Positions 27,214 to 35,232 of a DNA stretch of 64,000 nt are shown one piece after another. A program made the position numbers and the translations under genes. The notes below the pieces were generated by a model. The model had not been told where the DNA came from and did no database searches. It worked only from the letters and a program-made list of their open reading frames with translations. Location: the NCBI GenBank assembly GCA_903871335.1, contig CAIQGE010000033.1:78472-142471 (forward strand). Direction: 5' to 3'. Numbering within the stretch: the stretch's first letter is position 1; each line of letters begins with the position of its first letter. The stretch comes from an uncultured Actinomycetes bacterium. GTDB lineage: Bacteria > Actinomycetota > Acidimicrobiia > Acidimicrobiales > RAAP-2.

Positions 27214-28131
27214 TCACCACTCGACTAACGCTCGGGAACGCACCGACGCGTCGTCGATGTCCTTCGTGACGTTGGTCGGACGGTCAGCGAACTGATCGAA
27301 CCAGATCCACCGTGTGAGCGGGTACGCGCTGGAGGAGAAGTAGGACTCATTGCTCACGTGGTGGTGCGCACAGCGCGCCAGTGCCTGGGCGAGTCCGTTC
27401 GGGTAGCGGATGGCCGCGGCCGCCACCTCGTCGGCTCGATACGCCAGGCCCTTGCCGGCGAGATTCTGTGATGCGGTCACGTCGAGACCCGCGACGGAGG
27501 CCGCGGCCTGTCGCTCGAGGGCGCCCAGTCGCTGACGAGCCATCAAGTGTGCGATGACGCCCTCGAGCTCGATGAGCTCGAATTCGTGCATCAATGCGCT
27601 CGTCACCAGGAGATCAAAACCGTCCCCGTTCGCGACGAGCGCGGCGTTGAATCCCTCGTCACTGACGACGAGAGGGCGCACGTCGTTGAGCCCGAAAGTG
27701 GCGCCGAGTCGGTCCACGACCGTTGCGAGTCGCTGGACGTCTTTCGCAGTGCCGGCGGGAGTAAAGGACGCGCGCAGGCGTTCCGCGAGGTCCAGTGACG
27801 CGTTTTCGAGGCTTCGACACCGCATTTCGAGGAAGCCGTACAGCGCGCCGCCCACGATGAGTGCGACCACCAGTGCGAGTACCGCGACGGCGATCGACAC
27901 GACGGCACCGAGCACAATCACCGCCACGAACGCTACGAACCCAGCTCCCAGCAAACCCAGTCGCCGGCGTCGCCAGAAATCCACGCGAACTGCCGTGCGA
28001 TTCTCCTCGCGTTCTTCCGCGGACGGTGCGTACGGACTCTGCCACGTGGGATCGAGCACCGGCTCCACGTGACGCGGAGCGCGATCACGCGACGAATTCC
28101 GGCGGGGAGCGCGTCGTTTGGTGGCAGTCAC
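27214..28131 (-). CDS. M48-like membrane protein with degenerate zinc site
   Basis: 305 residues. A basic, Arg-rich N-terminus (1-57) is followed by two membrane helices (about 57-100) and a soluble part shaped like M48 peptidases: LIELEGVIAHLMARQRLG (187-202) aligns with the ELExVLAHELxH helix and YRADEVAAAA (231-240) with the downstream FxAD helix. The HExxH motif is lost: H195 remains but the catalytic Glu is Leu and the second His is Arg (H-L-M-A-R). It is therefore probably a non-catalytic paralogue. It sits between pimA and pdxS; GTG start with a leaderless-type promoter. The partner or function is unknown. Confidence 0.6.
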   Translation of the reverse strand: MTATKRRAPRRNSSRDRAPRHVEPVLDPTWQSPYAPSAEEREENRTAVRVDFWRRRRLGLLGAGFVAFVAVIVLGAVVSIAVAVLALVVALIVGGALYGFLEMRCRSLENASLDLAERLRASFTPAGTAKDVQRLATVVDRLGATFGLNDVRPLVVSDEGFNAALVANGDGFDLLVTSALMHEFELIELEGVIAHLMARQRLGALERQAAASVAGLDVTASQNLAGKGLAYRADEVAAAAIRYPNGLAQALARCAHHHVSNESYFSSSAYPLTRWIWFDQFADRPTNVTKDIDDASVRSRALVEW

Positions 28132-28137
28132 ACGCTC

Positions 28138-28143
28138 AGGCTA
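28138..28143 (-). promoter_or_regulatory. -10 box of the M48-like gene, leaderless
   Basis: TAGCCT with six bases to the GTG at 28131. The TAG stop of pimA forms its first half. Confidence 0.5.
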
Positions 28144-29247
28144 CCGCGACCGACCGGCCGCCACGTGTGCTTGCGCGTACAAATCCAGGTACTCATCAAC
28201 CAGCCTCGCCATCGACCACGTCTCGGCGTGGGCGCGCGCCGCGGCGATCGCGGCGTCGTTGGGAACGAGTGCTTCTTCGATGGCGTCGTGCAGTGACGCG
28301 GAGTCGCCGGGTGTGAACAACACCGCGTGCCCGGCCGCCGCGTCGCGATATCCGTCGATGTCGGCGACAACCGCCCTTGACTCACTCGCCATGGCCTCGA
28401 GTACTACCAGCCCAAAACTCTCGCCACGTAGCGATGGCGCCACACAGACGTCGCTTCGTCGTTGCCACTGGCGCTTGTCGCGTTCGGAGATGGCGCCCAC
28501 GAATTCCACCGCGCGAGTACTCGCGTCGCTTCGCTCTAACTCCGCTCGCAAGGGTCCGTCGCCAGCAACAATGACGCGCCATGGAACTCCGCTTCGACGC
28601 TGGTGCTCGATAGCGGCGCCGACCAATGTCGCCACACCCTTGCGCTCCTCGAGGCGACCCACGTAAAAGATGACCGGCGGCACTCCTCGTTCCTTGGGGA
28701 AAGTCCGAAAACGCTCAGTCTCAAACCCGTTGAAGAGAACACGAGCGGAAATTCCCGCGCCGTCACGCACCGTGGTCGCGGCGGACAACGAGACGGCGGC
28801 GGCCACGTCGACGCCACGAGCGAGTCGCCGAAGCAATGGTGCGGTGAGTGAATAGGCGGGTCCCCCGCCGCCACGATGAAAGGTCGCGACCGACGGGTAC
28901 TCGTGCGCCGTGAGCGTGCGGTATCCGAGAACCGGCGCGAACGGCTCGTGGAAGTGCACCACGTCGGGGGCGAAAGAACGCACCGCATCTCGGGCGCGAC
29001 TCGAGGCGGCCAGCGACAAGGTGAGCGGCGCTCGTGAGCCGTTCGCCGGTACGGACGCGAGTGCGCCGAAGTGCTGCACCGTGGCCGGCGTGTCGTAGTC
29101 AGCGTCGTCGGACACATCCGGGGTCACCACCAGAACTGACACACCACGCCGCTCCAGTTCGCGACTCATCGCGAGCACCTGTTCTTGTACACCCCCGAAC
29201 ACGCTCAGGGCGTAGGGCGATATCAGAGCGACGCGGTGAATACTCAA
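28141..29247 (-). CDS. pimA: GT4 mannosyltransferase, PimA-like
   Basis: About 368 residues. GT-B fold: N-terminal SPYALSVFGGVQEQVL with the donor-facing glycine loop, nucleotide domain YVGRLEERKGVATLV, and the E-x7-E type segment GESFGLVVLEAMASES. By family it adds mannose from GDP-mannose to phosphatidylinositol on the cytoplasmic face. The TTG at 29247 overlaps the patA TGA as TTGA and puts the conserved strand IHRVALISPY right at the start; an upstream ATG at 29286 would add an unconserved Arg-rich leader. The order pgsA-patA-pimA is the classic PIM operon, which supports the specific call. Confidence 0.85.
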   Translation of the reverse strand: MSIHRVALISPYALSVFGGVQEQVLAMSRELERRGVSVLVVTPDVSDDADYDTPATVQHFGALASVPANGSRAPLTLSLAASSRARDAVRSFAPDVVHFHEPFAPVLGYRTLTAHEYPSVATFHRGGGGPAYSLTAPLLRRLARGVDVAAAVSLSAATTVRDGAGISARVLFNGFETERFRTFPKERGVPPVIFYVGRLEERKGVATLVGAAIEHQRRSGVPWRVIVAGDGPLRAELERSDASTRAVEFVGAISERDKRQWQRRSDVCVAPSLRGESFGLVVLEAMASESRAVVADIDGYRDAAAGHAVLFTPGDSASLHDAIEEALVPNDAAIAAARAHAETWSMARLVDEYLDLYAQAHVAAGRSR

Positions 29248-30140
29248 CGCGCGGAGGCCTCGAAGCGGCGTTCTAAGACGTGCCACTGTTCGGGGGCACG
29301 GCGGATCAGGTGCTCCAGTTCACGGGCCACAAGTTGCGTCACCCGCTGGACGTCCTCACGCATCTTGCCGTGTCGCGTCGTGTCGATGGGCGGGGTGATC
29401 ACGGCGTGATGTCCTCGAAGAGGACCCGCGTAACACGCCGCCGCCACCAAGGTGGCTCCGGTACGCAGCGACAGGGTGGCGGGACCCGCGGGCATCGTCA
29501 CCGTCTCTCCGAAGAATTCCACTTCAATACCGTTGCCCTGCAGGTCACGGTCGCAGAGCAATCCCACGACACCTCCCGCTCGCAGTGTCGACAGAAGAAC
29601 CGTGCCGGCGTTCTCGTCCAACGGTTCAATCTCGATGCCGATGGATTGGCGCTTCTCACGAAACCACGCGAAGAGTTCGGGCGGTTCCAGAGCCTCCGCG
29701 ACGGCCGTCATCGGCATGCCGATGTGGGCCAGAAATGCTCCGCCCCATTCCCACGAACCTACGTGCGGCAACGCGACCACTACCCCATTGCCCGCCGCGT
29801 GCGCCCTCTGCAACCCCTCGAGGCCTTCAGAGATAACGAAGCGACTGGCCATCGCGTTCGTGGACAAGGCGGGCAGTTTCGCGCCCTCGGCCCAGTACTG
29901 TCCGTAACTCGCGAAAGCACGATCCACCATTCGCTCGAGCAATTCGTCGGTAACCCTAAGGTCAGCCGTCGAGAGAGCTCGACGAAGATTGTCGCGCAGG
30001 TTGTCTCGAGAGCCCGTGGTCAGGCGACCAACATTGGTCGCAATATGGGACGCGGCCCACGAATCAAACCGTTCCGGCAGGATTTCGAGAACGCCACCGA
30101 GCCCTTTGAAAAGACCCACGCGTGGCGAGAAACTCGCCAC
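29244..30140 (-). CDS. patA: Phosphatidylinositol mannoside acyltransferase (PatA/HtrB type)
   Basis: 298 residues of the LpxL/HtrB lysophospholipid acyltransferase family. The HxxxxD/E-type catalytic motif is HVGSWE (about 125-130), followed by LCDRDLQGNGIEVEFFG and MPAGPATLSLRTGA. By context it acylates a mannose of PIM at the inner membrane face. The GTG start at 30140 lies inside a perfect 8 bp hairpin whose other arm is codons 4-7; two bases separate it from the pgsA stop, so expression probably depends on ribosomes finishing pgsA. A GTG at codon 8 is an alternative start. Confidence 0.85.
   Translation of the reverse strand: MASFSPRVGLFKGLGGVLEILPERFDSWAASHIATNVGRLTTGSRDNLRDNLRRALSTADLRVTDELLERMVDRAFASYGQYWAEGAKLPALSTNAMASRFVISEGLEGLQRAHAAGNGVVVALPHVGSWEWGGAFLAHIGMPMTAVAEALEPPELFAWFREKRQSIGIEIEPLDENAGTVLLSTLRAGGVVGLLCDRDLQGNGIEVEFFGETVTMPAGPATLSLRTGATLVAAACYAGPLRGHHAVITPPIDTTRHGKMREDVQRVTQLVARELEHLIRRAPEQWHVLERRFEASAR
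30122..30140 (-). promoter_or_regulatory. Hairpin burying the patA start codon
   Basis: GTGGCGAG and CTCGCCAC, separated by three bases, form a perfect 8 bp stem. The GTG start of patA is the first three bases of the 5' arm in the transcript. Confidence 0.45.
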
Positions 30141-30142
30141 GA

Positions 30143-30850
30143 TCAGGGACGCAGGGACCGACTAAAGCCGCGACCCCGAAAACGTTCGTGCACGTGCCGG
30201 CGGCGCGTCGCAACAACCGTGGGCTCGCCGGGAACCTCCGCCTCCGCCGAGGGCAGCGACGGCGTCTGGATCTGACCGGCGGCAATCCACACTCGTCGGA
30301 ATCGACCCGCGGCGGTCGCGCCCGTGAGGACGAGGAGGGCCCACAGAACGGGAACGAAGAGGACTGGTGCGATCAACGTCACACCGAGAACGATCATTCG
30401 CTCCGCGCGTTCCATCAAGCCGCCCTTGGCCGCGAGCCCCAAGCTCTCAGCCTTGGAACGCTCGTAGGAAATCATGAACGTCGTGGTCATGATCGCGAAC
30501 GGCAGTAACGCCAATTCGCCTCGGTGCTGGGCAATCAAGAAATACGCCACGCCTCCGAGCAGAACCCCGTCGGACAGACGGTCGATGACGGAATCGAAGA
30601 AACTCCCTCGCGTGGACGCAGTCTTCGACGCCTTGGCAACGGGACCATCGAGGAGGTCGTGGGCACCCGTGAGGATAAGCAACAGGATCGCGAGGTGGTG
30701 ATGTCCGGTTCCAATCGCCCACGCGGTGGCACAAGCGAAGACCAGTCCCGACGCCGTGAGCACGTCCGCCGAAAATCCCGCACGGACGAGGGCCTGCCCG
30801 ACTGGCGCCGTACGGGCGTCAACCGACTGCCGGAACTTTCCGTCAAACAT
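30143..30850 (-). CDS. pgsA: Phosphatidylinositol-phosphate synthase (CDP-alcohol phosphotransferase)
   Basis: 235 residues with about six membrane helices. Transfers a phosphatidyl group from CDP-diacylglycerol to inositol phosphate, feeding PatA and PimA. The family motif reads DLLDGPVAK, then eight residues, then GSFFDSVID: all four aspartates are kept, but the usual Arg after the Ala is Lys. A proline-rich Arg-rich tail follows the last helix. GGAGGG is three bases before the ATG. Confidence 0.85.
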   Translation of the reverse strand: MFDGKFRQSVDARTAPVGQALVRAGFSADVLTASGLVFACATAWAIGTGHHHLAILLLILTGAHDLLDGPVAKASKTASTRGSFFDSVIDRLSDGVLLGGVAYFLIAQHRGELALLPFAIMTTTFMISYERSKAESLGLAAKGGLMERAERMIVLGVTLIAPVLFVPVLWALLVLTGATAAGRFRRVWIAAGQIQTPSLPSAEAEVPGEPTVVATRRRHVHERFRGRGFSRSLRP

Positions 30851-30885
30851 GAACCCTCCGCACGAGCCCCTCGCCCGTTTCGAAG

Positions 30886-30891
30886 AGTCTA
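30886..30891 (-). promoter_or_regulatory. -10 box of pgsA-patA-pimA
   Basis: TAGACT about 35 bases before the pgsA ATG, leaving a leader with a GGAGGG ribosome site. It contains the TAG stop of the HIT gene. Confidence 0.4.
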
Positions 30892-31419
30892 CTGAGCATC
30901 ATCGGGGTTCTTGGGTACGTCCCAGACACTGTGCACTTTGGACCACGTGGAGGCGAGAGATTCCGGTAAAACACGGGTTTCTGCGAGGGACGTCATGAAA
31001 TTGGTGTCGCCGTGCCATCGCGGCAACGCGTGGGCGTGGAGGTGACCGGGAATTCCGGCGCCCCCGGCACTCCCGAGATTCATGCCAACGTTCATACCGT
31101 CGGGTTCATAGGCGCGCGTCAGCGCCGAAGCGGTGGCGCGAACCGTGCGGAACAAATCGTCGGACTCTTCGGTTGTTAGTTCATCGAGACCCGCCACGTG
31201 CCGACGGGGAAGAACCAACAAGTGGCCCGAGCCGTAGGGAAAGGCGTTGAGGCAGACAAAGGACCACGGTGTGACGCACAAGACACCAGATTCCACCGAG
31301 ACGTCCTCACCAGCCAGGCGGCAGAACACGCACGTGCCACCGTCGCCCTTTCGCGCGCGCTCGGTCGCTTCAACGATGTAGGACTCACGCCACGCGGCCG
31401 AGAACCGGTCGAGCGGCAT
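30889..31419 (-). CDS. HIT family nucleotide hydrolase/phosphorylase
   Basis: 176 residues. Histidine triad HLHAHALPRW with H126, H128 and H130; a zinc-type CVFC pair at C30/C33; and RHVAGLDELT typical of the Ap4A phosphorylase-like branch in actinobacteria. It hydrolyses or phosphorolyses dinucleoside polyphosphates or AMP-linked substrates; the exact substrate is not determined. Its ATG overlaps the thrS TAA by one base and GAGGAG in the thrS tail acts as ribosome site. The thrS-HIT-pgsA order is common in actinobacteria. Confidence 0.88.
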   Translation of the reverse strand: MPLDRFSAAWRESYIVEATERARKGDGGTCVFCRLAGEDVSVESGVLCVTPWSFVCLNAFPYGSGHLLVLPRRHVAGLDELTTEESDDLFRTVRATASALTRAYEPDGMNVGMNLGSAGGAGIPGHLHAHALPRWHGDTNFMTSLAETRVLPESLASTWSKVHSVWDVPKNPDDAQ

Positions 31420-33401
31420 TACTCCTCGGGTCGCCCGTGACTCGCGACTTCGTTCGCGAATCGGTGTCGGAAATCATCGAGTGACACGCCACGTTCTGGA
31501 TCGTTGCTCCCTCGTGCGTTGATGCCGATCGTGCCGGAGGTGACATCGTCGTCACCGACCACCAGCACATAGGGAATCTTCTCCATCTTCGCCTTGCGAA
31601 TACGGGCACCGAGAGGTTCCGAGGCGGGCTCGACCACCACGCGTGCACCATCGGCGCGCAACAAACTGGCAACCTCGAAGGCGTAGTCGTCGTGGTCGTC
31701 GCGCACCGACAAGACACGTACTTGTTCGGGTGACAGCCACGTGGGCAGCGCACCCGCGTAGTGCTCAATCAAGATCGCGATGAACCTTTCGACGGAACCG
31801 AAGAGAGCACGATGGATCATGATCGGCCGATGACGCTGGTTATCGGGGCCGATGTAGGTCGCCTCGAATCGCTTGGGCTGTTGGAAGTCCAACTGAATGG
31901 TGGACATCTGGTGCGTGCGACCAATTGCGTCGCGGGCCTGCACCGAAATCTTGGGGCCGTAGAACGCACCGCCACCCTCGTCGAGCACCAATTCAAGTCC
32001 CGCCGCTCGGGCCACTGACTCCAGCGTGGCTTCCGCTTCGGCCCACTCTTCGTCCGAACCCACCGCCTTGGCGGGAGGACGAGTGGAGAGTTCCAGGTAA
32101 AAGTCGTTGAGGCCGAACTCGCGCAAAAGATCGAGGACGAACTCGAGCAGGCTCGTCAACTCGTCGTTCATCTGTTCTCTCGTACAGAAGATGTGCGAGT
32201 CGTCCTGGGTCATGCCTCGAACGCGGGTGAGACCGTGGACCACACCCGACTTCTCGTAGCGATACACCGAACCAAACTCAAAGAGTCGCAGCGGCAGCTC
32301 ACGATAGGAACGCTGGCGAGCCTTGAAGATCAAGACGTGAAACGGGCAGTTCATGGGCTTGAGGTAGTAGCGCTGTCCCTCGTCGAGCTCCATTGGTGGG
32401 TACATCCCGTCGGCGAACCACTGGAGGTGGCCGGACGTCTCAAAGAGCTCGGCTTTGGTGATGTGCGGCGAGGTCACGAATTCGTAGCCGCCATCGACGT
32501 GCCGTTGTCGGGAGTAATCCTCCATCAGTCGACGGAGCGTCCCTCCCTTGGGGTGAAAGACCGCGAGTCCCGGGCCGATCTCGGTGGGAAAACTAAAGAG
32601 ATCGAGTTCTTGACCCAGCTTGCGGTGGTCGCGCCGTTCAGCCTCTTCGAGTCGGTAGAGGTGGAGCTCGAGCGCCTCTTTGGAATCCCACGCCGTGCCG
32701 TAGATGCGTTGCAATTGTGGACGCTTCTCGTCACCGCGCCAGTAGGCGCCGGCAACTCGCATCAATTTGAAAAAGCCCAGTCGCGACGTCGACGGCACGT
32801 GGGGGCCGCGACAAAGGTCCGTGAATGATTCGGAGTTCCGATACGTCGAAACCGCTCCTCCGTCACCGACCTCTCTCAGGTCTTCCTCCGTAGCTGCCGT
32901 TCCGACGGCCCGAATGATCTCGGACTTAAAGGGTTGCTCGGCAAAGATCGCGAGACCCTGATCAATGGTGTGCTCTTCGCGGATAAAGGGTTGATCCTCC
33001 CGCATGATCGCGCGCATTTCGTCCGCGACGCGCTCCAGATCATCATCGGAGAAGCGCGCACCATTCGGCAGCTCGAAGTCGTAATAGAAACCGTCAGTGA
33101 TGGTGGGCCCGATGGCGTACTTCGCACCCGGCCACAGTCGCAAAACTGCCTGTGCGAGCACGTGCGCAGTGGAGTGTCGTAATACGTCGAGTCCATCCGC
33201 GCTCGCCGCCGTCACGATCTCCACCGTTGCGCCGTTCGGCAGGGCCGTGCTCAGATCGGTGAGTCGCCCGTCCACCTTCACCACGAGCGCAGCCTTGGCG
33301 AGTCGAGCGCCAATGGCGGCAGCAAGATCTGCCCCGGTGGCCCCAGAATCCAGTGACTTCGCCGTTCCGTCCGGAAGGGTTACTTCGACCATCGATGACA
33401 T
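31419..33401 (-). CDS. thrS: Threonyl-tRNA synthetase
   Basis: 660 residues from the ATG at 33401. Domains in order: TGS (VEVTLPDG onward), editing domain (HSTAHVLAQAV and FTDLCRGPHVPST), class II catalytic core with the zinc-binding MNCPFH and IHRALFGSVERF, and the anticodon domain. GAAAGG lies seven bases before the ATG. The frame is open for 56 more codons upstream but these lie within mshC and are not family-like. It is followed by the HIT gene. Confidence 0.95.
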   Translation of the reverse strand: MSSMVEVTLPDGTAKSLDSGATGADLAAAIGARLAKAALVVKVDGRLTDLSTALPNGATVEIVTAASADGLDVLRHSTAHVLAQAVLRLWPGAKYAIGPTITDGFYYDFELPNGARFSDDDLERVADEMRAIMREDQPFIREEHTIDQGLAIFAEQPFKSEIIRAVGTAATEEDLREVGDGGAVSTYRNSESFTDLCRGPHVPSTSRLGFFKLMRVAGAYWRGDEKRPQLQRIYGTAWDSKEALELHLYRLEEAERRDHRKLGQELDLFSFPTEIGPGLAVFHPKGGTLRRLMEDYSRQRHVDGGYEFVTSPHITKAELFETSGHLQWFADGMYPPMELDEGQRYYLKPMNCPFHVLIFKARQRSYRELPLRLFEFGSVYRYEKSGVVHGLTRVRGMTQDDSHIFCTREQMNDELTSLLEFVLDLLREFGLNDFYLELSTRPPAKAVGSDEEWAEAEATLESVARAAGLELVLDEGGGAFYGPKISVQARDAIGRTHQMSTIQLDFQQPKRFEATYIGPDNQRHRPIMIHRALFGSVERFIAILIEHYAGALPTWLSPEQVRVLSVRDDHDDYAFEVASLLRADGARVVVEPASEPLGARIRKAKMEKIPYVLVVGDDDVTSGTIGINARGSNDPERGVSLDDFRHRFANEVASHGRPEE

Positions 33402-33417
33402 AACTACCTTTCTGCGT

Positions 33418-34539
33418 CTACAGCGTAACGCCGAGGAGCGCAGCGGCTGGAGCCACGGAGTAACCCGATTGCGCGGCCATATCAATAGCGTCGAGCGCTC
33501 GCGGCGTGTCGAGGTCATCGTCGAGGGCGTCACGAACTTCATCAAGCACGTCATTGGTTCGCGCGACATTCAACGTCGAACGCCACGTCGCCAATCGAGA
33601 CTGAGCGCTGGCGAGGTCATCCGCGCGCCACTCCCAGTCGTGGCGATAGTGGTGAGACAGCAACGCCACACGAACGGCCGCCGGCTCGCTCTGAGCGGCG
33701 AGATCGCTCACGAAGACGAGATTTCCAAGAGACTTTGACATCTTCGTGCCGTCCAATCCGACGAGTCCGACGTGCGTCCAGGTTTTCACGAACGGTGCAC
33801 CGGTCACTGTTTCGCTTTGGGCGGCCTCGCACTCGTGGTGCGGATAGGCGAGGTCGCGTCCGCCTCCGTGAATGTCCAAAGTCGCGCCGAGGTCTCGTAG
33901 CGACAGGGCGCTGCATTCAATGTGCCACCCGGGGCGACCGGCGCCCCAACGAGACTCCCACGCCGGCTCATCCTCGAGCGAAGGTTGCCAGAGCACGAAG
34001 TCCAAGGGGTCACGTTTACGCGGATCATCCGGTCGACCCCCGTGGATGGCGGCGAGTTCCATCATCGACGAGCGCGACTCGTGGCTGACCTGGCCAAACC
34101 GCGGGAATTTGGCCACTTCGAAGTAGACGTAACCGTCGACGTCGTAGGCCACGCCCCGATCGAAGGTGTCGGCAATCAATTTCAAGATGTCCGGAATCGC
34201 ACCCGTCGCTCGAGGTTCGGCGTATACGGGCAGGATGTTCAACAGACCCATGTCGTGGTCGAACTTCGCCATCTCTTCGGCTGCGAGATCGAGATAGTGC
34301 ACTCCTAATTCGCGTGCTTTGCGCAAAATGTCGTCGTCAACATCGGTCACGTTGCGCACGAGGTGAGTGTCGTGGCCCGCATCGCGCAGTCGCCGCTGCA
34401 TGACGTCAAAGGTGAGGTAGACGAAGGCGTGTCCGAGGTGTGCGGCGTCGTACGGCGTGATACCGCAGGAATACATCGTCACGAGCGGACCCACGTCGAG
34501 CGGAAACACGCCTCGACGAGCGGTGTCGTACAGGCGCAT
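33418..34539 (-). CDS. mshC: Cysteine:glucosaminyl-inositol ligase MshC (mycothiol synthesis)
   Basis: 373 residues, related to cysteinyl-tRNA synthetase but shorter, lacking its C-terminal anticodon part. MshC-like features: YSCGITPYDAAHLGHA (zinc Cys25 and the HLGH motif at 34-37), NVTDVDDDIL, RPGWHIECSAL, YPHHECEAAQSE and the KMSKSLGN loop. It joins Cys to GlcN-Ins with ATP, the third step of mycothiol synthesis. CysS proper would read GPTVYD rather than GITPYD. The ATG at 34539 overlaps the npdG TGA as ATGA. Confidence 0.85.
   Translation of the reverse strand: MRLYDTARRGVFPLDVGPLVTMYSCGITPYDAAHLGHAFVYLTFDVMQRRLRDAGHDTHLVRNVTDVDDDILRKARELGVHYLDLAAEEMAKFDHDMGLLNILPVYAEPRATGAIPDILKLIADTFDRGVAYDVDGYVYFEVAKFPRFGQVSHESRSSMMELAAIHGGRPDDPRKRDPLDFVLWQPSLEDEPAWESRWGAGRPGWHIECSALSLRDLGATLDIHGGGRDLAYPHHECEAAQSETVTGAPFVKTWTHVGLVGLDGTKMSKSLGNLVFVSDLAAQSEPAAVRVALLSHHYRHDWEWRADDLASAQSRLATWRSTLNVARTNDVLDEVRDALDDDLDTPRALDAIDMAAQSGYSVAPAAALLGVTL
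33422..33427 (-). promoter_or_regulatory. -10 box of thrS
   Basis: TACGCT inside the last codons of mshC, about 20 bases before the thrS ATG, leaving a short leader with the GAAAGG ribosome site. Confidence 0.4.
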
Positions 34540-35192
34540 CACGAAGGAAGCCCCGCGAGACGAACGTAGGTGTGCGCTTTGTGGCGGATGTTGATGGAAA
34601 TACACACGGCGGTAAATGATTCCACGGCCCCGGCGAGCGCGAGCGAACCCGCCTCGACGGCGCGCAGGCCCGTCATGGCGTTCGTGATCTCCGCGGTGAC
34701 TCGTCGCGCCTCGGCGTTATCACCGACGACAACCACGTCCGCCTCAATGCCCGAGTCGAGGTTCTCCATGTCGGCGGCGGGAAGATGGTGGTAGGCGCCC
34801 GTCACGTGAGCGTCCGGCACCACCGCTTGCAATTCGGCTGCCATGGACCCCCGCGGAGGGAACAACGGAACGAGTTCCCGACCCTGCTTGACCAGTGCGT
34901 TCACCATCGAGATGACCACCTTGCCCGTGAGAGTCGCCTTCACGTCCTTCACCGTGGCGACCGCGGAGTCCCAGGGTGTCGCGACAATGACCACGTCACC
35001 AGCGGCCGCCTGTTCGTTAGTGCCGCCCGAAATAACTCCACTGCCTCGCGCGGCAAGACCGCTCGCCGTATCTTCGGCCCGCTGAGCATCACGCGAGCCC
35101 AGCACGACGTTGTAACCCGCCGTCGCTAGTCGAACCGCAAGGCCACGCCCCGCCGGTCCAGTTCCTCCAAGGATTCCGATCGTCTGTGTCAT
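34539..35192 (-). CDS. npdG: NADPH-dependent F420 reductase
   Basis: 217 residues from ATG 35192. Rossmann fold with GILGGTGPAGRGLAVRLA (5-22), GSRD (about 32-35) for NADPH, and GAYHHLPAADMEN near 135. Moves hydride between NADPH and coenzyme F420, pointing to F420-dependent metabolism in the host. Upstream frame is open but unconserved and overlaps fabI. It is coupled to mshC by ATGA and divergent from fabI, with the two starts only 40 bp apart. Confidence 0.88.
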   Translation of the reverse strand: MTQTIGILGGTGPAGRGLAVRLATAGYNVVLGSRDAQRAEDTASGLAARGSGVISGGTNEQAAAGDVVIVATPWDSAVATVKDVKATLTGKVVISMVNALVKQGRELVPLFPPRGSMAAELQAVVPDAHVTGAYHHLPAADMENLDSGIEADVVVVGDNAEARRVTAEITNAMTGLRAVEAGSLALAGAVESFTAVCISINIRHKAHTYVRLAGLPS

Positions 35193-35198
35193 CGTTCC

Positions 35199-35204
35199 AG
35201 TTAA
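35199..35204 (-). promoter_or_regulatory. -10 box of npdG-mshC, leaderless
   Basis: TTAACT with six bases to the ATG at 35192; the first position differs from TANNNT but the spacing is the same as elsewhere. Confidence 0.4.
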
Positions 35205-35219
35205 TCGGAAATCCACAGG

Positions 35220-35225
35220 TACGCT
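35220..35225 (+). promoter_or_regulatory. -10 box of fabI, leaderless
   Basis: TACGCT with seven bases to the GTG at 35233. The same hexamer serves ftsW at 5346. Confidence 0.5.
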
Positions 35226-35232
35226 GACGACC

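Noticed and set aside
33418..34539. Annotation as cysteinyl-tRNA synthetase
   Set aside because: The signature reads GITPYD and the protein is about 373 residues without the C-terminal tRNA-binding part, which fits MshC better.
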